Positions 12,940 to 19,800 of a stretch of DNA of 19,800 nt are shown here, in pieces (positions within the stretch are counted from its first letter, which is position 1; every line of letters starts with the position of its first letter). Both the position numbers and the translations under genes were made by a program. Source of the stretch: UBA4655 sp964585575 (GTDB lineage Bacteria; Planctomycetota; Planctomycetia; Pirellulales; UBA1268). The stretch lies in contig CAZPEM010000052.1 of assembly GCA_964585575.1 (NCBI GenBank), positions 1-19,800 on the forward strand. The letters run 5' to 3'. Below the pieces are notes generated by a model. The model worked only from the letters and a program-made list of their open reading frames with translations, searched no databases and was not told where the DNA came from.

Positions 12940-14495
12940 GGCAACACCCCCGCCGGTTCAGTCGTCGTCGAGCCCGCTGCCACGGCGTCGAGCACGCGGA
13001 TCAGGCCCTCGGCCTTGTGGAGCGTCTCGTCGTATTCGGCGGCCGGATCGCTCGCCGCCGTGATGCCACCGCCGACGGAGAAGGTGAGCCGGCCTCCGGA
13101 GGCCACGAACGTGCGGATGAGCAGGTTCAGGTCGGCCGATCCGTCGAATCCGACGTAGCCGATCGAGCCGCAGTAAGGCCCTCGCGGGATGCCCTCGAGC
13201 TCCGAGATGATCTCGCAGGCCCGATGCTTGGGCGCGCCCGTGACGCTCCCCGCCGGTGCCGCCGCGAGGATCGCGTCCACCGCCGTCCGCCCCTTCGCCA
13301 GCCGCCCCGCGACGACGGAGACGAGATGCTGCACGTAGGCGTACCGCTCGAGCCGGCAGAGCGCCTCCACACGGACGCTCTCCGCCGTGCAGACCCGCGA
13401 CAGGTCGTTCCGCACGAGATCGACGATCATCACGTTCTCGGCCCGGTCCTTGGCGCTGCCGCCGAGCTCGTCGCCGGCGAAGAGATCGGCCTCGGGCCTC
13501 CTCGTCATCCGACGCGTGCCCTTGATCGGGTGCATCCGCACGACTCCACGGGTCACCTGGAGGAACCGCTCGGGCGAACTGCTCACGATCGCGCGGCCGC
13601 CGCCGAGGTCGAAGAAGCTGGCGAAGGGGGCGGCGTTGATCCGCCGCGCCGCCAGATGGAGCCGAACCGGATCGCACGGGCACGCCGTCGAGAGCCGCTG
13701 CGCGAGGTTCACCTGAAAGATGTCGCCGGCCCGCACGTATTCGATCGCCCGGCGGACCATCGCCTCGTGGTCGGCCCGCGAGTGCGACGAGACGATCGCA
13801 GGACGGGCGGGCAGCGGATGGCCGCCGGTGGGAGAGGCGTTTGCTCCAGCCGCCGCGATCGGCTGCGGCCCTTCCTCCACCATCGCCAGGAACGACGCGA
13901 GCCTCGCCTCCGCCCGCCCGCGACGCGCCACCGGCCCGCGGGGCAGTCGCGGATCGGCCGCCAGGCCCTGGGAGATGATCCAGCCGGATCGCGATTCGTG
14001 GTCGAAGGCGGCCACGACGTCGTAGGCGTTCAGCATGACGGCCGCAACCGCGCAGGCCTCGGCGGCCGGCGAGGCCACGCCGAGCAGGCCGAGCCCAAAC
14101 TCGTAGCCCAAAAGCCCCGCGTAGCCGCCCTGGAATGGGGGCAGCCCTGGAATCGTCACGGCCTCCATCGCCGCGAGCCGCGATCGAAGCTCCGCCACCG
14201 CCGCGGCAGCCCCCTCGCGAGCGTCACCCGCATCGACCACGATCGCGTCGATCGGATCGGCCGCGACGAACGAGTACCTCGCAAGCCCCGCGGCGAATCC
14301 GCCGCCCGGCCCCGCGTCGCCCTGCGCGTCGCTGCAGCTATCGAGAAAGATCAGCCCCGCGCGGCCCGCGAGCCGCTCGAAGAGCCATCGCGGCGACACG
14401 TCCGGCCGCAGCTCGGCGACGACCCCGCCCGACGCGGTGCACCAGCGGCGTTCGACGATTTCACGCGGCACGGCGAGGGCGTTGGAGGCGGTCAC
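12936..14495 (-). CDS. pabB: Aminodeoxychorismate synthase component I
   Basis: Converts chorismate plus ammonia (from PabA) to 4-amino-4-deoxychorismate, the precursor of 4-aminobenzoate. The 519-residue protein has the chorismate-binding domain at about 240-505. Its motifs are MHPIKGTRRM (Lys325, the catalytic lysine that separates PabB from TrpE, which has PIAGT), AENVMIVDLVRNDLSRV, GSVTGAPKHRACEIISELE, GPYCGSIGY and FSVGGGITAASDPAAEYDE. The N-terminal domain is more divergent. I choose GTG at 14495 because it overlaps the stop of the upstream DUF6513 gene by four bases (GTGA) and starts at the first family-like residues. The frame upstream of it is antisense-like Arg/Pro-rich sequence. 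A separate aminodeoxychorismate lyase (PabC) is not visible in the window. Confidence 0.94.
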   Translation of the reverse strand: MTASNALAVPREIVERRWCTASGGVVAELRPDVSPRWLFERLAGRAGLIFLDSCSDAQGDAGPGGGFAAGLARYSFVAADPIDAIVVDAGDAREGAAAAVAELRSRLAAMEAVTIPGLPPFQGGYAGLLGYEFGLGLLGVASPAAEACAVAAVMLNAYDVVAAFDHESRSGWIISQGLAADPRLPRGPVARRGRAEARLASFLAMVEEGPQPIAAAGANASPTGGHPLPARPAIVSSHSRADHEAMVRRAIEYVRAGDIFQVNLAQRLSTACPCDPVRLHLAARRINAAPFASFFDLGGGRAIVSSSPERFLQVTRGVVRMHPIKGTRRMTRRPEADLFAGDELGGSAKDRAENVMIVDLVRNDLSRVCTAESVRVEALCRLERYAYVQHLVSVVAGRLAKGRTAVDAILAAAPAGSVTGAPKHRACEIISELEGIPRGPYCGSIGYVGFDGSADLNLLIRTFVASGGRLTFSVGGGITAASDPAAEYDETLHKAEGLIRVLDAVAAGSTTTEPAGVLP

Positions 14496-15931
14496 TCGGC
14501 AACTGATCCTGCACTCGGGGAACCGCGCTTGGCGGAGACCTCGGCAGCATACCGCGACGGCCCGTGGCCGATCTCGGGCTCCGTGAGATGCCCCCAGTCG
14601 AGCGGCTGATCCTGACGGTAGTCCTTGCCGAGGGTGAGCGCCGTCACCGCCTTCGCCATCTCGTAGCCCAGGTAGAACGCATGGGAGGGATCGACGTCGT
14701 CCCGGCCGGCAAGCGAGAGCGCCTCGAACAGTTCGAACGGGTCGCGCGACTCGAGATGCATTCCCGCCCCCACGAGATGGATGCGGCCGCGTTCGGCAAA
14801 GAGCCGGAAGTTGGGGTCGCGGATCACCGTGGCGAGCCGGTCGAGCGTCTCCTGGCCGTGGCTGCGGGGCTTGCCGCCGCGGAGCGTGACGAGCCCCGGC
14901 TCGAGGTGCTTCGGCAGCGTGCGACGGGTGACCGCGTGGTGGACGAGCCGGCGGGCGAGGTCGCACTCCTTCACGCTCGAAGTCGCCCAGTGGATCACCT
15001 GCGTCGTCAAGACGGAGCGGATGCCGGTCTCCTGGCAGAAGCCGAGCAGGAGCGTGTTGACGCCGGCTGAATCAACGTCGGTGAGCTCGGTGAGGTTGCC
15101 GATGCCCATCATCATCTCGCTTGCGGGATACCGACGGCGGATCTCGAGGTAGCGGCCGAGGCTCTCGGCGAACCCGAATCCGATCGGCTCGAGCACCGGG
15201 TCGATGCGATGCCGCACCCCCTCCACCGCAAGCCGTTCGAGCGTCTCGTCGAGCCCTTCGAGCGTCGCCGGAACGTCGGGCACCGCCACCACCTCGACGC
15301 CCCAGTCGGCGGCCGCGGCGACGTTCATCGAGTTCACCGAGAGCACGAGCGACGCACCGGCCCGCGCGGCCGCGGCGATCTCCCGCGGCTCGAAGCTGTC
15401 GATCGACACGCGAAACCCCTCCGCCACGAGCCGCATCACGGCGTCGCCAACGCCGCTCCACACGCTCCCCGGATCGCAGCCGACGTCGATCACGTCGGCC
15501 CCGTCGGCCACAAGCCGCCTCGCCTCCGCGACGAGTTCGTCGGCCGTGAACCGCGGGGCGTGGTTGATCTCCGCGATGATCTCGATGTCGAACGCCCCGT
15601 AGCCCTCGCGGTCGCCGCGGTCCTGGCCGAAATGTTCCGCAAGCGCCCGCAGGTCGGCCGGCCCCCGCTCGACCGGCACGCCCGCCGCGGCCTCGAGCTC
15701 CGCAAGATCACCCCGGCAGAGCCCCGGGATGATCACCCGCGACGTTCCTTCCGGCACCGCGAGCTTGCGGGCGATCCAGGAAGTGGTCATGAGCGCCGCC
15801 ACCGTGATGTTGAGCACCTGCACGGTGTAGTCGAAGCCGGCCCGCTTCGAGAGCGGCTCGAGCACCATCAAAAGCGACGGCTCCGCGAGCTTGCCGGTGA
15901 CGAAATGGATGCGTTCGCGGGCCGCGTTCAT
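14492..15931 (-). CDS. Dihydropteroate synthase-like protein (DUF6513), H4MPT-type cofactor synthesis
   Basis: The 479-residue protein has an N-terminal DUF6513-type domain (VTGKLAEPSLLMVLEPLSKR, residues 11-30; VLNITVAALMTTSWIARKL). It is followed by a pterin-binding TIM barrel of the DHPS family: EIIAEINHAPRF (about 117-128), DVIDVGCDPGS (146-156), SIDSFEP (176-182) and SVNSMN (198-203). The C-terminal part includes MMMGIGNLTELTDVDSAG and a further domain. It is much longer than folate FolP (about 280 residues). Family members occur with methanopterin genes, where coupling a dihydropterin pyrophosphate to the aryl-ribose phosphate is the likely role; that is inference. ATG at 15931 is preferred over 15943, because TATGAT lies 7 bp before it and overlaps the upstream ATG. 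It is first in the operon, and its stop overlaps the pabB start. Confidence 0.85.
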   Translation of the reverse strand: MNAARERIHFVTGKLAEPSLLMVLEPLSKRAGFDYTVQVLNITVAALMTTSWIARKLAVPEGTSRVIIPGLCRGDLAELEAAAGVPVERGPADLRALAEHFGQDRGDREGYGAFDIEIIAEINHAPRFTADELVAEARRLVADGADVIDVGCDPGSVWSGVGDAVMRLVAEGFRVSIDSFEPREIAAAARAGASLVLSVNSMNVAAAADWGVEVVAVPDVPATLEGLDETLERLAVEGVRHRIDPVLEPIGFGFAESLGRYLEIRRRYPASEMMMGIGNLTELTDVDSAGVNTLLLGFCQETGIRSVLTTQVIHWATSSVKECDLARRLVHHAVTRRTLPKHLEPGLVTLRGGKPRSHGQETLDRLATVIRDPNFRLFAERGRIHLVGAGMHLESRDPFELFEALSLAGRDDVDPSHAFYLGYEMAKAVTALTLGKDYRQDQPLDWGHLTEPEIGHGPSRYAAEVSAKRGSPSAGSVAE

Positions 15932-15938
15932 GCCTTGA

Positions 15939-15944
15939 ATCATA
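15939..15944 (-). promoter_or_regulatory. Candidate -10 box of the H4MPT-type operon
   Basis: TATGAT, five of six bases of the -10 consensus, ends 7 bp before the ATG at 15931. A transcript starting there would be leaderless or nearly so. No clear -35 is seen. It overlaps the alternative ATG at 15943, which argues against that start. Confidence 0.45.
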
Positions 15945-15994
15945 GGTGGATGCCGACGAAACGCTCGGAAGCCGGCTCGATTGGCGGCCGACGA

Positions 15995-15999
15995 GGGAG
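15995..15999 (+). promoter_or_regulatory. Possible Shine-Dalgarno of the AAA_14/DUF4143 gene
   Basis: GGGAG lies 9 nt before the ATG at 16009. It supports that start, although family alignment would also accept 16036 or 16048. Confidence 0.4.
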
Positions 16000-16008
16000 T
16001 CGGCTACC

Positions 16009-17238
16009 ATGCATCCCGGAATCGCCGCCTCCATAATGAGTCGCAAAATGGAATCAGTGCCTCGTTTTTTCCAGCCGCCTGACGGGCATTTTTTCCTGTT
16101 CGGTCCGCGCGGCACGGGCAAGACCTGGTGGACACGGCAGGCCTACCCGTCCGGCATCCGCGTGGACCTCCTCGACCCGGAGACCACGCGGCGACTCGCC
16201 GCACGGCCGGAACGGCTGCGAGAAATCGTTGCCTCAGCCTCGGCGGGCGACACCGTAGTGATCGACGAGGTGCAGAAGCTGCCCGAACTCCTGGAAGTGG
16301 TTCATGCGATGATCGAGGACGCCCGCAGCGGCCGTGGGCCAGCCGTTCGCTTCGTGCTCACCGGCTCGAGCCCGCGAAAACTCCGCCGCGGCTGCGCGAA
16401 CCTGCTTGGCGGCCGCGCCGCAGAATGCTGGCTCCATCCCTACATGGCGGCCGAACTCGGCGGCCGGTTTCGTCTCGAAGATGCCCTGACGAGCGGCCTG
16501 CTTCCCGTGATCGTCGGCAGCGACGACCCGAGGAATCAGGTGGCGGCTTACAACGCCCTTTACATCAGGGAGGAAGTGCAGGCCGAGGGACTTGTTCGCT
16601 CGATCGGAAATTTCTCGAGGTTCCTCGAGGCGGTCAGCTTCTCGCATGCCGGGGTGCTGAACCTCGCCAACGTCTCGCGGGAGTGTGCCGTCAACCGCAA
16701 GACGGCCGAGGGCTATCTCGCGATCCTCGAGGATCTGCTTCTCGGATTTCGCGTGAACGTTTTTGCGCGGAAGGCGAAGCGGGCCCTGGCCGCGCATCCC
16801 AAATTTTATTTTTTCGACGCGGGCGTGTTCCGTGCGAACCGTCCTGCCGGGCCGTTGGACGAGCCAGGAGCGATCGAGGACGCGGCCCTGGAAGGGCTCG
16901 TGGCTCACCATCTCCGCGGCTGGTGTGACCTGTCGCCGGGACGCCATCGCCTGCACTACTGGCTCACCCGGTCGCAGGTGGAGGTTGACTTCGTCGTCTA
17001 TGGCGAGAGCGGCATTCATGCCTTCGAGGTCAAGAACACGGCGAGGATCCGCGACGAACACTTTCGCGGACTCAAGGCCTTTGCCGCCGACTACCCGATG
17101 GCTCGAACGTGCCTTCTGACGCGCTCGCGAGAGCGAGCCGTCGTCGATGGCATCTCCTGCCTTCCGATCGAAACCTTTCTCTCGCAGCTCCGGCCCGGCC
17201 AGCCGCCGCCGGTTACGCCCGGCGGAACCCGCCGTTGA
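16009..17238 (+). CDS. AAA_14 ATPase with C-terminal DUF4143 domain
   Basis: The 409-residue protein has FFLFGPRGTGKT (Walker A at about 32-39) and TVVIDEVQKLPE (Walker B, Asp86-Glu87). Sensor-like RFVLTGSSPRKLRRG follows, then a DUF4143 region ending in VEVDFVVYGESGIHAFEVKNT. The D...ExK arrangement of that last stretch resembles a PD-(D/E)xK nuclease core. The winged-helix-like middle (VNRKTAEGYLAILEDLLLGFRV) is also typical. The function of these ATPases is unknown; they are common and mobile in bacteria and archaea. The start is uncertain: 16009 has a Shine-Dalgarno, while the conserved part begins near 16048. AT-rich patches (16062-16095, 16800-16815) depart from the neighbours and hint at transfer. 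The last 26 bp overlap the convergent SDR gene. Confidence 0.88.
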   Translation: MHPGIAASIMSRKMESVPRFFQPPDGHFFLFGPRGTGKTWWTRQAYPSGIRVDLLDPETTRRLAARPERLREIVASASAGDTVVIDEVQKLPELLEVVHAMIEDARSGRGPAVRFVLTGSSPRKLRRGCANLLGGRAAECWLHPYMAAELGGRFRLEDALTSGLLPVIVGSDDPRNQVAAYNALYIREEVQAEGLVRSIGNFSRFLEAVSFSHAGVLNLANVSRECAVNRKTAEGYLAILEDLLLGFRVNVFARKAKRALAAHPKFYFFDAGVFRANRPAGPLDEPGAIEDAALEGLVAHHLRGWCDLSPGRHRLHYWLTRSQVEVDFVVYGESGIHAFEVKNTARIRDEHFRGLKAFAADYPMARTCLLTRSRERAVVDGISCLPIETFLSQLRPGQPPPVTPGGTRR

Positions 17239-17962
17239 CGGCGAGCACCTGCCCCGTGAAGAACGCCGCGTCGTTCGAGACGAGCCATGCGGCCGCGTGG
17301 GCGATGTCTTCGGGCGTGCCCCAGCGGCCGAGCATGCTCTCCCGAACGGCCCGCCGCTGCCAGGCCTCGCTCGCGTTCTCCCCCCAGGCAGTGCGGATCC
17401 AGCCGGGGGCGACGCAGTTCACGCGGACCTTCGGCGCCAGCGACCGCGCGAGGCTCCGCGTGAAGGCCATCACGCTCCCCTTCACCGCCGCGAAGAGTTC
17501 GCCGCTGTCTCCTTCCATGCCGGCATGGGCCTGATCCCAGCCGACCGTGACGATCGCGCCCCCGTCACGGTCGTGCATCCACCGGCCGAGGGCCCGCGCG
17601 AGCTTCATGGTGGCCGTCACGTCCACCCGCAGAAGCTCCTCGAGCTTCCGCTCGAAGGCCCATTTCGCGGGCTCGCCGGTGAGCACGTCGGCGCCGGCGA
17701 CGAGCACCACGGCATTCAGCTCGGGCACGGCGGCGGTCACCGCCGCCACGAGCGACTCGGCCCCTTCGGCCGTGGCGAGGTCGGCGAGGAACGTGCCGGC
17801 TTCCGCGGATCCGAGCAGCGAGGCCACCTCGGCGGCGGCGGCTTCGCTGCGGCCATGCACGGCCACCCGCGCGCCGCCGGAAGCCAGCGCGAGGGCCACC
17901 GCCCGCCCGATGCCGCGGGTCCCGCCCGTGACGAGCACGGTCTTCCCCGACAGGTCGCTCAT
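17213..17962 (-). CDS. Short-chain dehydrogenase/reductase-fold protein lacking the usual catalytic residues
   Basis: The 249-residue classical-size SDR has the cofactor motif TGGTRGIG (residues 12-19), Asp61-Leu62 and the late NCVAPGWIRTAW and VNGGF motifs. At the active site the usual Tyr-x3-Lys is Phe157-x3-Lys161. The position 13 residues earlier that normally holds Ser is Gln144, and the usual catalytic Asn is replaced by Asp114. The NNAG motif reads LVAGA. It may therefore bind NAD(P) without normal dehydrogenase chemistry, or use altered residues. ATG at 17962 overlaps the stop of the propeller gene by four bases (ATGA), and GAGG lies 7 nt upstream. It forms an operon with that gene and overlaps the convergent ATPase gene by 26 bp. 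The substrate is unknown. Confidence 0.88.
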   Translation of the reverse strand: MSDLSGKTVLVTGGTRGIGRAVALALASGGARVAVHGRSEAAAAEVASLLGSAEAGTFLADLATAEGAESLVAAVTAAVPELNAVVLVAGADVLTGEPAKWAFERKLEELLRVDVTATMKLARALGRWMHDRDGGAIVTVGWDQAHAGMEGDSGELFAAVKGSVMAFTRSLARSLAPKVRVNCVAPGWIRTAWGENASEAWQRRAVRESMLGRWGTPEDIAHAAAWLVSNDAAFFTGQVLAVNGGFRRA

Positions 17963-19662
17963 CGCGGAGCCTCGTTCCCGGTCGGCGGCTCGCCGCCCGC
18001 CCCAGCCGCGAAGGCGTAGCAGACGGCCTCCTCGGCATTCCGCACGAGCAGCCGACCGCGGACGACGCAGGGATTGTTCCAGGTCTGGTCGTCGAGGGCC
18101 GCGATCCGGCAGCGTTCACGGAGCTTCTGCGGCGAGCAGTCCACGATCACCACCTCCCCCGCCTCCGCCTGCACGACGAGCATCTCGCCCACCCGCAAGA
18201 CCTGCCCCTGCCCGTAGCGGCCCCCCTTCCAGATCCGCCTGCCGTCGGAGAGCCGCACGCACTCGAGGATGCCGTCGGAGAGCCCGTAGGCATGGCCGTC
18301 GCGAATCGCGACGTTCGTGAACTTCGTCTTGAGCAGGCCCGGCTCCGCCCACGCCGGCTTGAAGGAGCGGGCAGCGGCATCGGCCGCGGGCTCGAAGACC
18401 GCCGCGCCGATGCCGTAGCCCTTCGAGATGAGGATGCGTCCGCCGTCGAGCGGGTGCGGCTGGGAGCATGAGGCGTCGGAGTTGGAGTGACCCGGCCAGG
18501 GGAACGACCAGAGCCGCCGGCCGTCGAGGGGATCGTGGGCCGCCACGCTCGCCTCGTTCACCGTGAGCACGACCTCGCGACCGGCGTCTTTCGCGAGGAT
18601 CGGCGACGCATACGCGATCTGCTCGTCGCCCCCGGTCCACGCCCGCTCTCCCGTCGCCCGGTCATAGGCCACAAGCGACACGGCGCCGCCGCCATCGGCG
18701 AGCGGCCCGCCGCCCGGCACGATCACGAGCGACTCCGTGACGAGCGGCGAGGCCGCGCGGCCCCAGGCGACGGCCTTGCGGTGCTTCTCCTCATCGATCT
18801 TCAGATCATCGACGACGTTCTTCCGCCAGACGACCCGCCCCGTCGCACCGTCGATCGCATGGAGCCAGCCTGTGCCGCCCGTGGCATAGACGACGCCGTC
18901 GCGGATCGTGGGCGTCGATCGTGGCCCCACGCCGCCGAGGACGGTCTCGTGACGTGCCTTGACCGTCGCGGTCCACTCGGGCGAACCGGTCTCGAGCGAA
19001 TAGCACGCCACCACCTCCTCGTCACCGCGTTGCTCGAGCGTGACGGCGTGGCCGTCGCAGACGGTGAACCCGCCCCAGCCCGCGCCGATCGGCCGCCGCC
19101 AGATCTCGGTAAACGCGTCGGCCGTCGCCGGGATCGCGATCCCCTCGAAGCTCGCATCGCCATGGGGACCAAGGAACCTCGGAAAGTCGGCCTGCTCGTC
19201 GGGCTTCCAGGCCCCGCCGCCCCGGTCGCCTGCGGGGTTGACCGCCGGCTCGTCCCGAGGCAAAAGCCGGTCCCGCGAGTGGCTCCACTTCCAGGCGAAC
19301 CTGGGAATCAGGTCGCCGCTCACCCGCTCGACCCGCAGGGTGGCCACGCCCGCAACGACCGCCGCCGCGATCCCGCCGAGCAGCCCCCACCGCACGGCCG
19401 CGGGCTGGCCGCTCTCCCGCACGAACCAGACGAGGAGCGACACGACCGCCGTGAACACGAGGATCAGCGAAATGATGTTCGCCACGGCGATGTCGACGAT
19501 GCTGCCGACGAGCGACTCGAGCAGCCCCGCCCGCACGAGGCCGGTGGCCGTGAGCAGCGACGCCACGGTCACGAGCACTCGCCGAGGCGGCAGAAGCGTC
19601 GCGGGACGAACTCGAGCGGCAGAAGCGGAGCGTTTTTTTTCTGACAGTTTTTTTCGAGTCAT
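17959..19662 (-). CDS. Membrane-anchored PQQ-like beta-propeller repeat protein
   Basis: The 567-residue protein has a very basic N-terminus (MTRKKLSEKK), then hydrophobic segments at about 29-45, 55-80 and 90-105. A large extracytoplasmic region follows with repeated WD-like/PQQ-like blades, such as VVACYSLETGSPEWTATV, YATGGTGWLHAIDGATGRVVW, LVAYDRATGERAW, VAAHDPLDGRRLWSF and ECVRLSDGRRIWKGG. It ends in TWNNPCVVRGRLLVRNAEEAVCYAF. Planctomycetes encode many such propellers next to membrane or oxidoreductase genes. PQQ binding itself is not shown, and a scaffold or outer-surface role is equally possible. ATG at 19662 is chosen because residues before it are not membrane-protein-like; 19704 is an alternative. 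Runs of A8 and A7 in the first codons are unusual. The SDR gene is downstream and overlapping. Confidence 0.82.
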   Translation of the reverse strand: MTRKKLSEKKRSASAARVRPATLLPPRRVLVTVASLLTATGLVRAGLLESLVGSIVDIAVANIISLILVFTAVVSLLVWFVRESGQPAAVRWGLLGGIAAAVVAGVATLRVERVSGDLIPRFAWKWSHSRDRLLPRDEPAVNPAGDRGGGAWKPDEQADFPRFLGPHGDASFEGIAIPATADAFTEIWRRPIGAGWGGFTVCDGHAVTLEQRGDEEVVACYSLETGSPEWTATVKARHETVLGGVGPRSTPTIRDGVVYATGGTGWLHAIDGATGRVVWRKNVVDDLKIDEEKHRKAVAWGRAASPLVTESLVIVPGGGPLADGGGAVSLVAYDRATGERAWTGGDEQIAYASPILAKDAGREVVLTVNEASVAAHDPLDGRRLWSFPWPGHSNSDASCSQPHPLDGGRILISKGYGIGAAVFEPAADAAARSFKPAWAEPGLLKTKFTNVAIRDGHAYGLSDGILECVRLSDGRRIWKGGRYGQGQVLRVGEMLVVQAEAGEVVIVDCSPQKLRERCRIAALDDQTWNNPCVVRGRLLVRNAEEAVCYAFAAGAGGEPPTGNEAPR

Positions 19663-19800
19663 GAGAAGCTGGAACAGGAGTCTATCGGCTCCCGGGCAAA
19701 TCATCCTACGCGCTACGCGGCCAAAGCGTTGACCGTGAGGGGCTGCCCGTGCCGCGTAGCCGGGCTATGGGAGCAAGCGAAGGCAGGATGCCGAAGCGCC
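19663..19800. other. Region upstream of the propeller-SDR operon with an inverted repeat
   Basis: No gene is supported here. A perfect 10-bp inverted repeat (GCTACGCGGC at 19712-19721 and its complement at 19751-19760) has a 29-nt spacer. It could be an operator or the end of a gene outside the window. TAGACT (about 19679-19684) and TAGGAT (about 19703-19708) on the minus strand are weak -10 candidates. Confidence 0.35.

Noticed and set aside
12936..14495. Anthranilate synthase TrpE
   Set aside because: The active-site motif is PIKGT with the PabB lysine, not PIAGT, and no trp genes are adjacent.
13017..14609. A long plus-strand open frame of about 530 codons opposite pabB
   Set aside because: Composition is Arg/Pro/His-rich antisense sequence without family motifs; the minus strand encodes a complete PabB. 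Long antisense frames are expected at this GC.
14492..15931. Folate-type dihydropteroate synthase FolP
   Set aside because: Too long, with an extra N-terminal DUF6513 domain and divergent pterin-site motifs; the neighbours are methanopterin-type genes.
18487..19644. A 385-codon plus-strand frame opposite the propeller gene
   Set aside because: Antisense artefact of high GC; the propeller repeats on the minus strand are convincing.
19727..19790. A plus-strand sigma-70 promoter starting with TTGACC
   Set aside because: No -10 hexamer at 16-18 bp; TATGGG is about 30 bp away.
1..19800. CRISPR array, riboswitch, phage or transposon genes
   Set aside because: No regularly spaced repeats, no conserved riboswitch core and no integrase or transposase motifs were found.

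Overview
The window is about 19.8 kb of high-GC bacterial DNA, densely coded on both strands. Several things suggest a planctomycete, possibly Pirellulales-like. One is a tetrahydromethanopterin (H4MPT)-type cofactor gene set in a bacterial housekeeping setting. Others are a secreted cytochrome-c-like protein with an IQPLL...CH motif and a membrane-anchored PQQ-like propeller protein. The lineage is inferred from gene content; there is no rRNA to confirm it. No CRISPR array, transposase, integrase or phage gene was seen.

Left edge (1-764): an intact tRNA-Pro(GGG) on the minus strand. A 29-bp copy of its 3' end lies 644 bp further on. Between the copies is a two-gene cassette (DUF4160 then DUF2442, 4-bp overlap) of lower GC. 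This is the layout of a very small tRNA-anchored island without an integrase. Next (858-4032) come pyrF, facing an ndk-ppaC operon (NDP kinase plus CBS/DRTGG-regulated pyrophosphatase). The 4162-9828 part holds the secreted CX4CH protein, ftsH with a Dabb-domain gene, a pnp-surE nucleotide-salvage pair that overlaps by 23 bp, and divergent dapA. An orphan nucleotidyltransferase follows at 9870-10472.

The centre (10642-15931, minus strand) is the most interesting part. Five genes run as one compact unit: a dihydropteroate-synthase-like DUF6513 protein, pabB, pabA, a DUF447 flavin-fold protein and a GHMP-kinase-fold beta-RFAP synthase. The first four are joined by 4-bp stop/start overlaps (GTGA, GTGA, ATGA); 31 bp precede the last. 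PabA/PabB make 4-aminobenzoate. The beta-RFAP synthase uses 4-aminobenzoate in the first committed arm of methanopterin synthesis, and the DHPS-like protein is a candidate for joining pterin to the arylamine. The unit therefore reads as a self-supplied H4MPT-type cofactor operon for C1 metabolism.

Right end (16009-19662): an AAA_14/DUF4143 ATPase of slightly different composition converges, with a 26-bp overlap, on an operon of a PQQ-like propeller membrane protein and a short-chain dehydrogenase. The dehydrogenase lacks the usual catalytic Asn, Ser and Tyr.

A recurring signal is a TAnnnT hexamer 6-9 bp before the ATG of operon-leading genes (4162, ftsH, dapA, pnp, DUF6513), where no clear Shine-Dalgarno is seen. 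Several downstream genes in operons (Dabb gene, surE, DUF447 gene) do have one. This suggests leaderless mRNAs.
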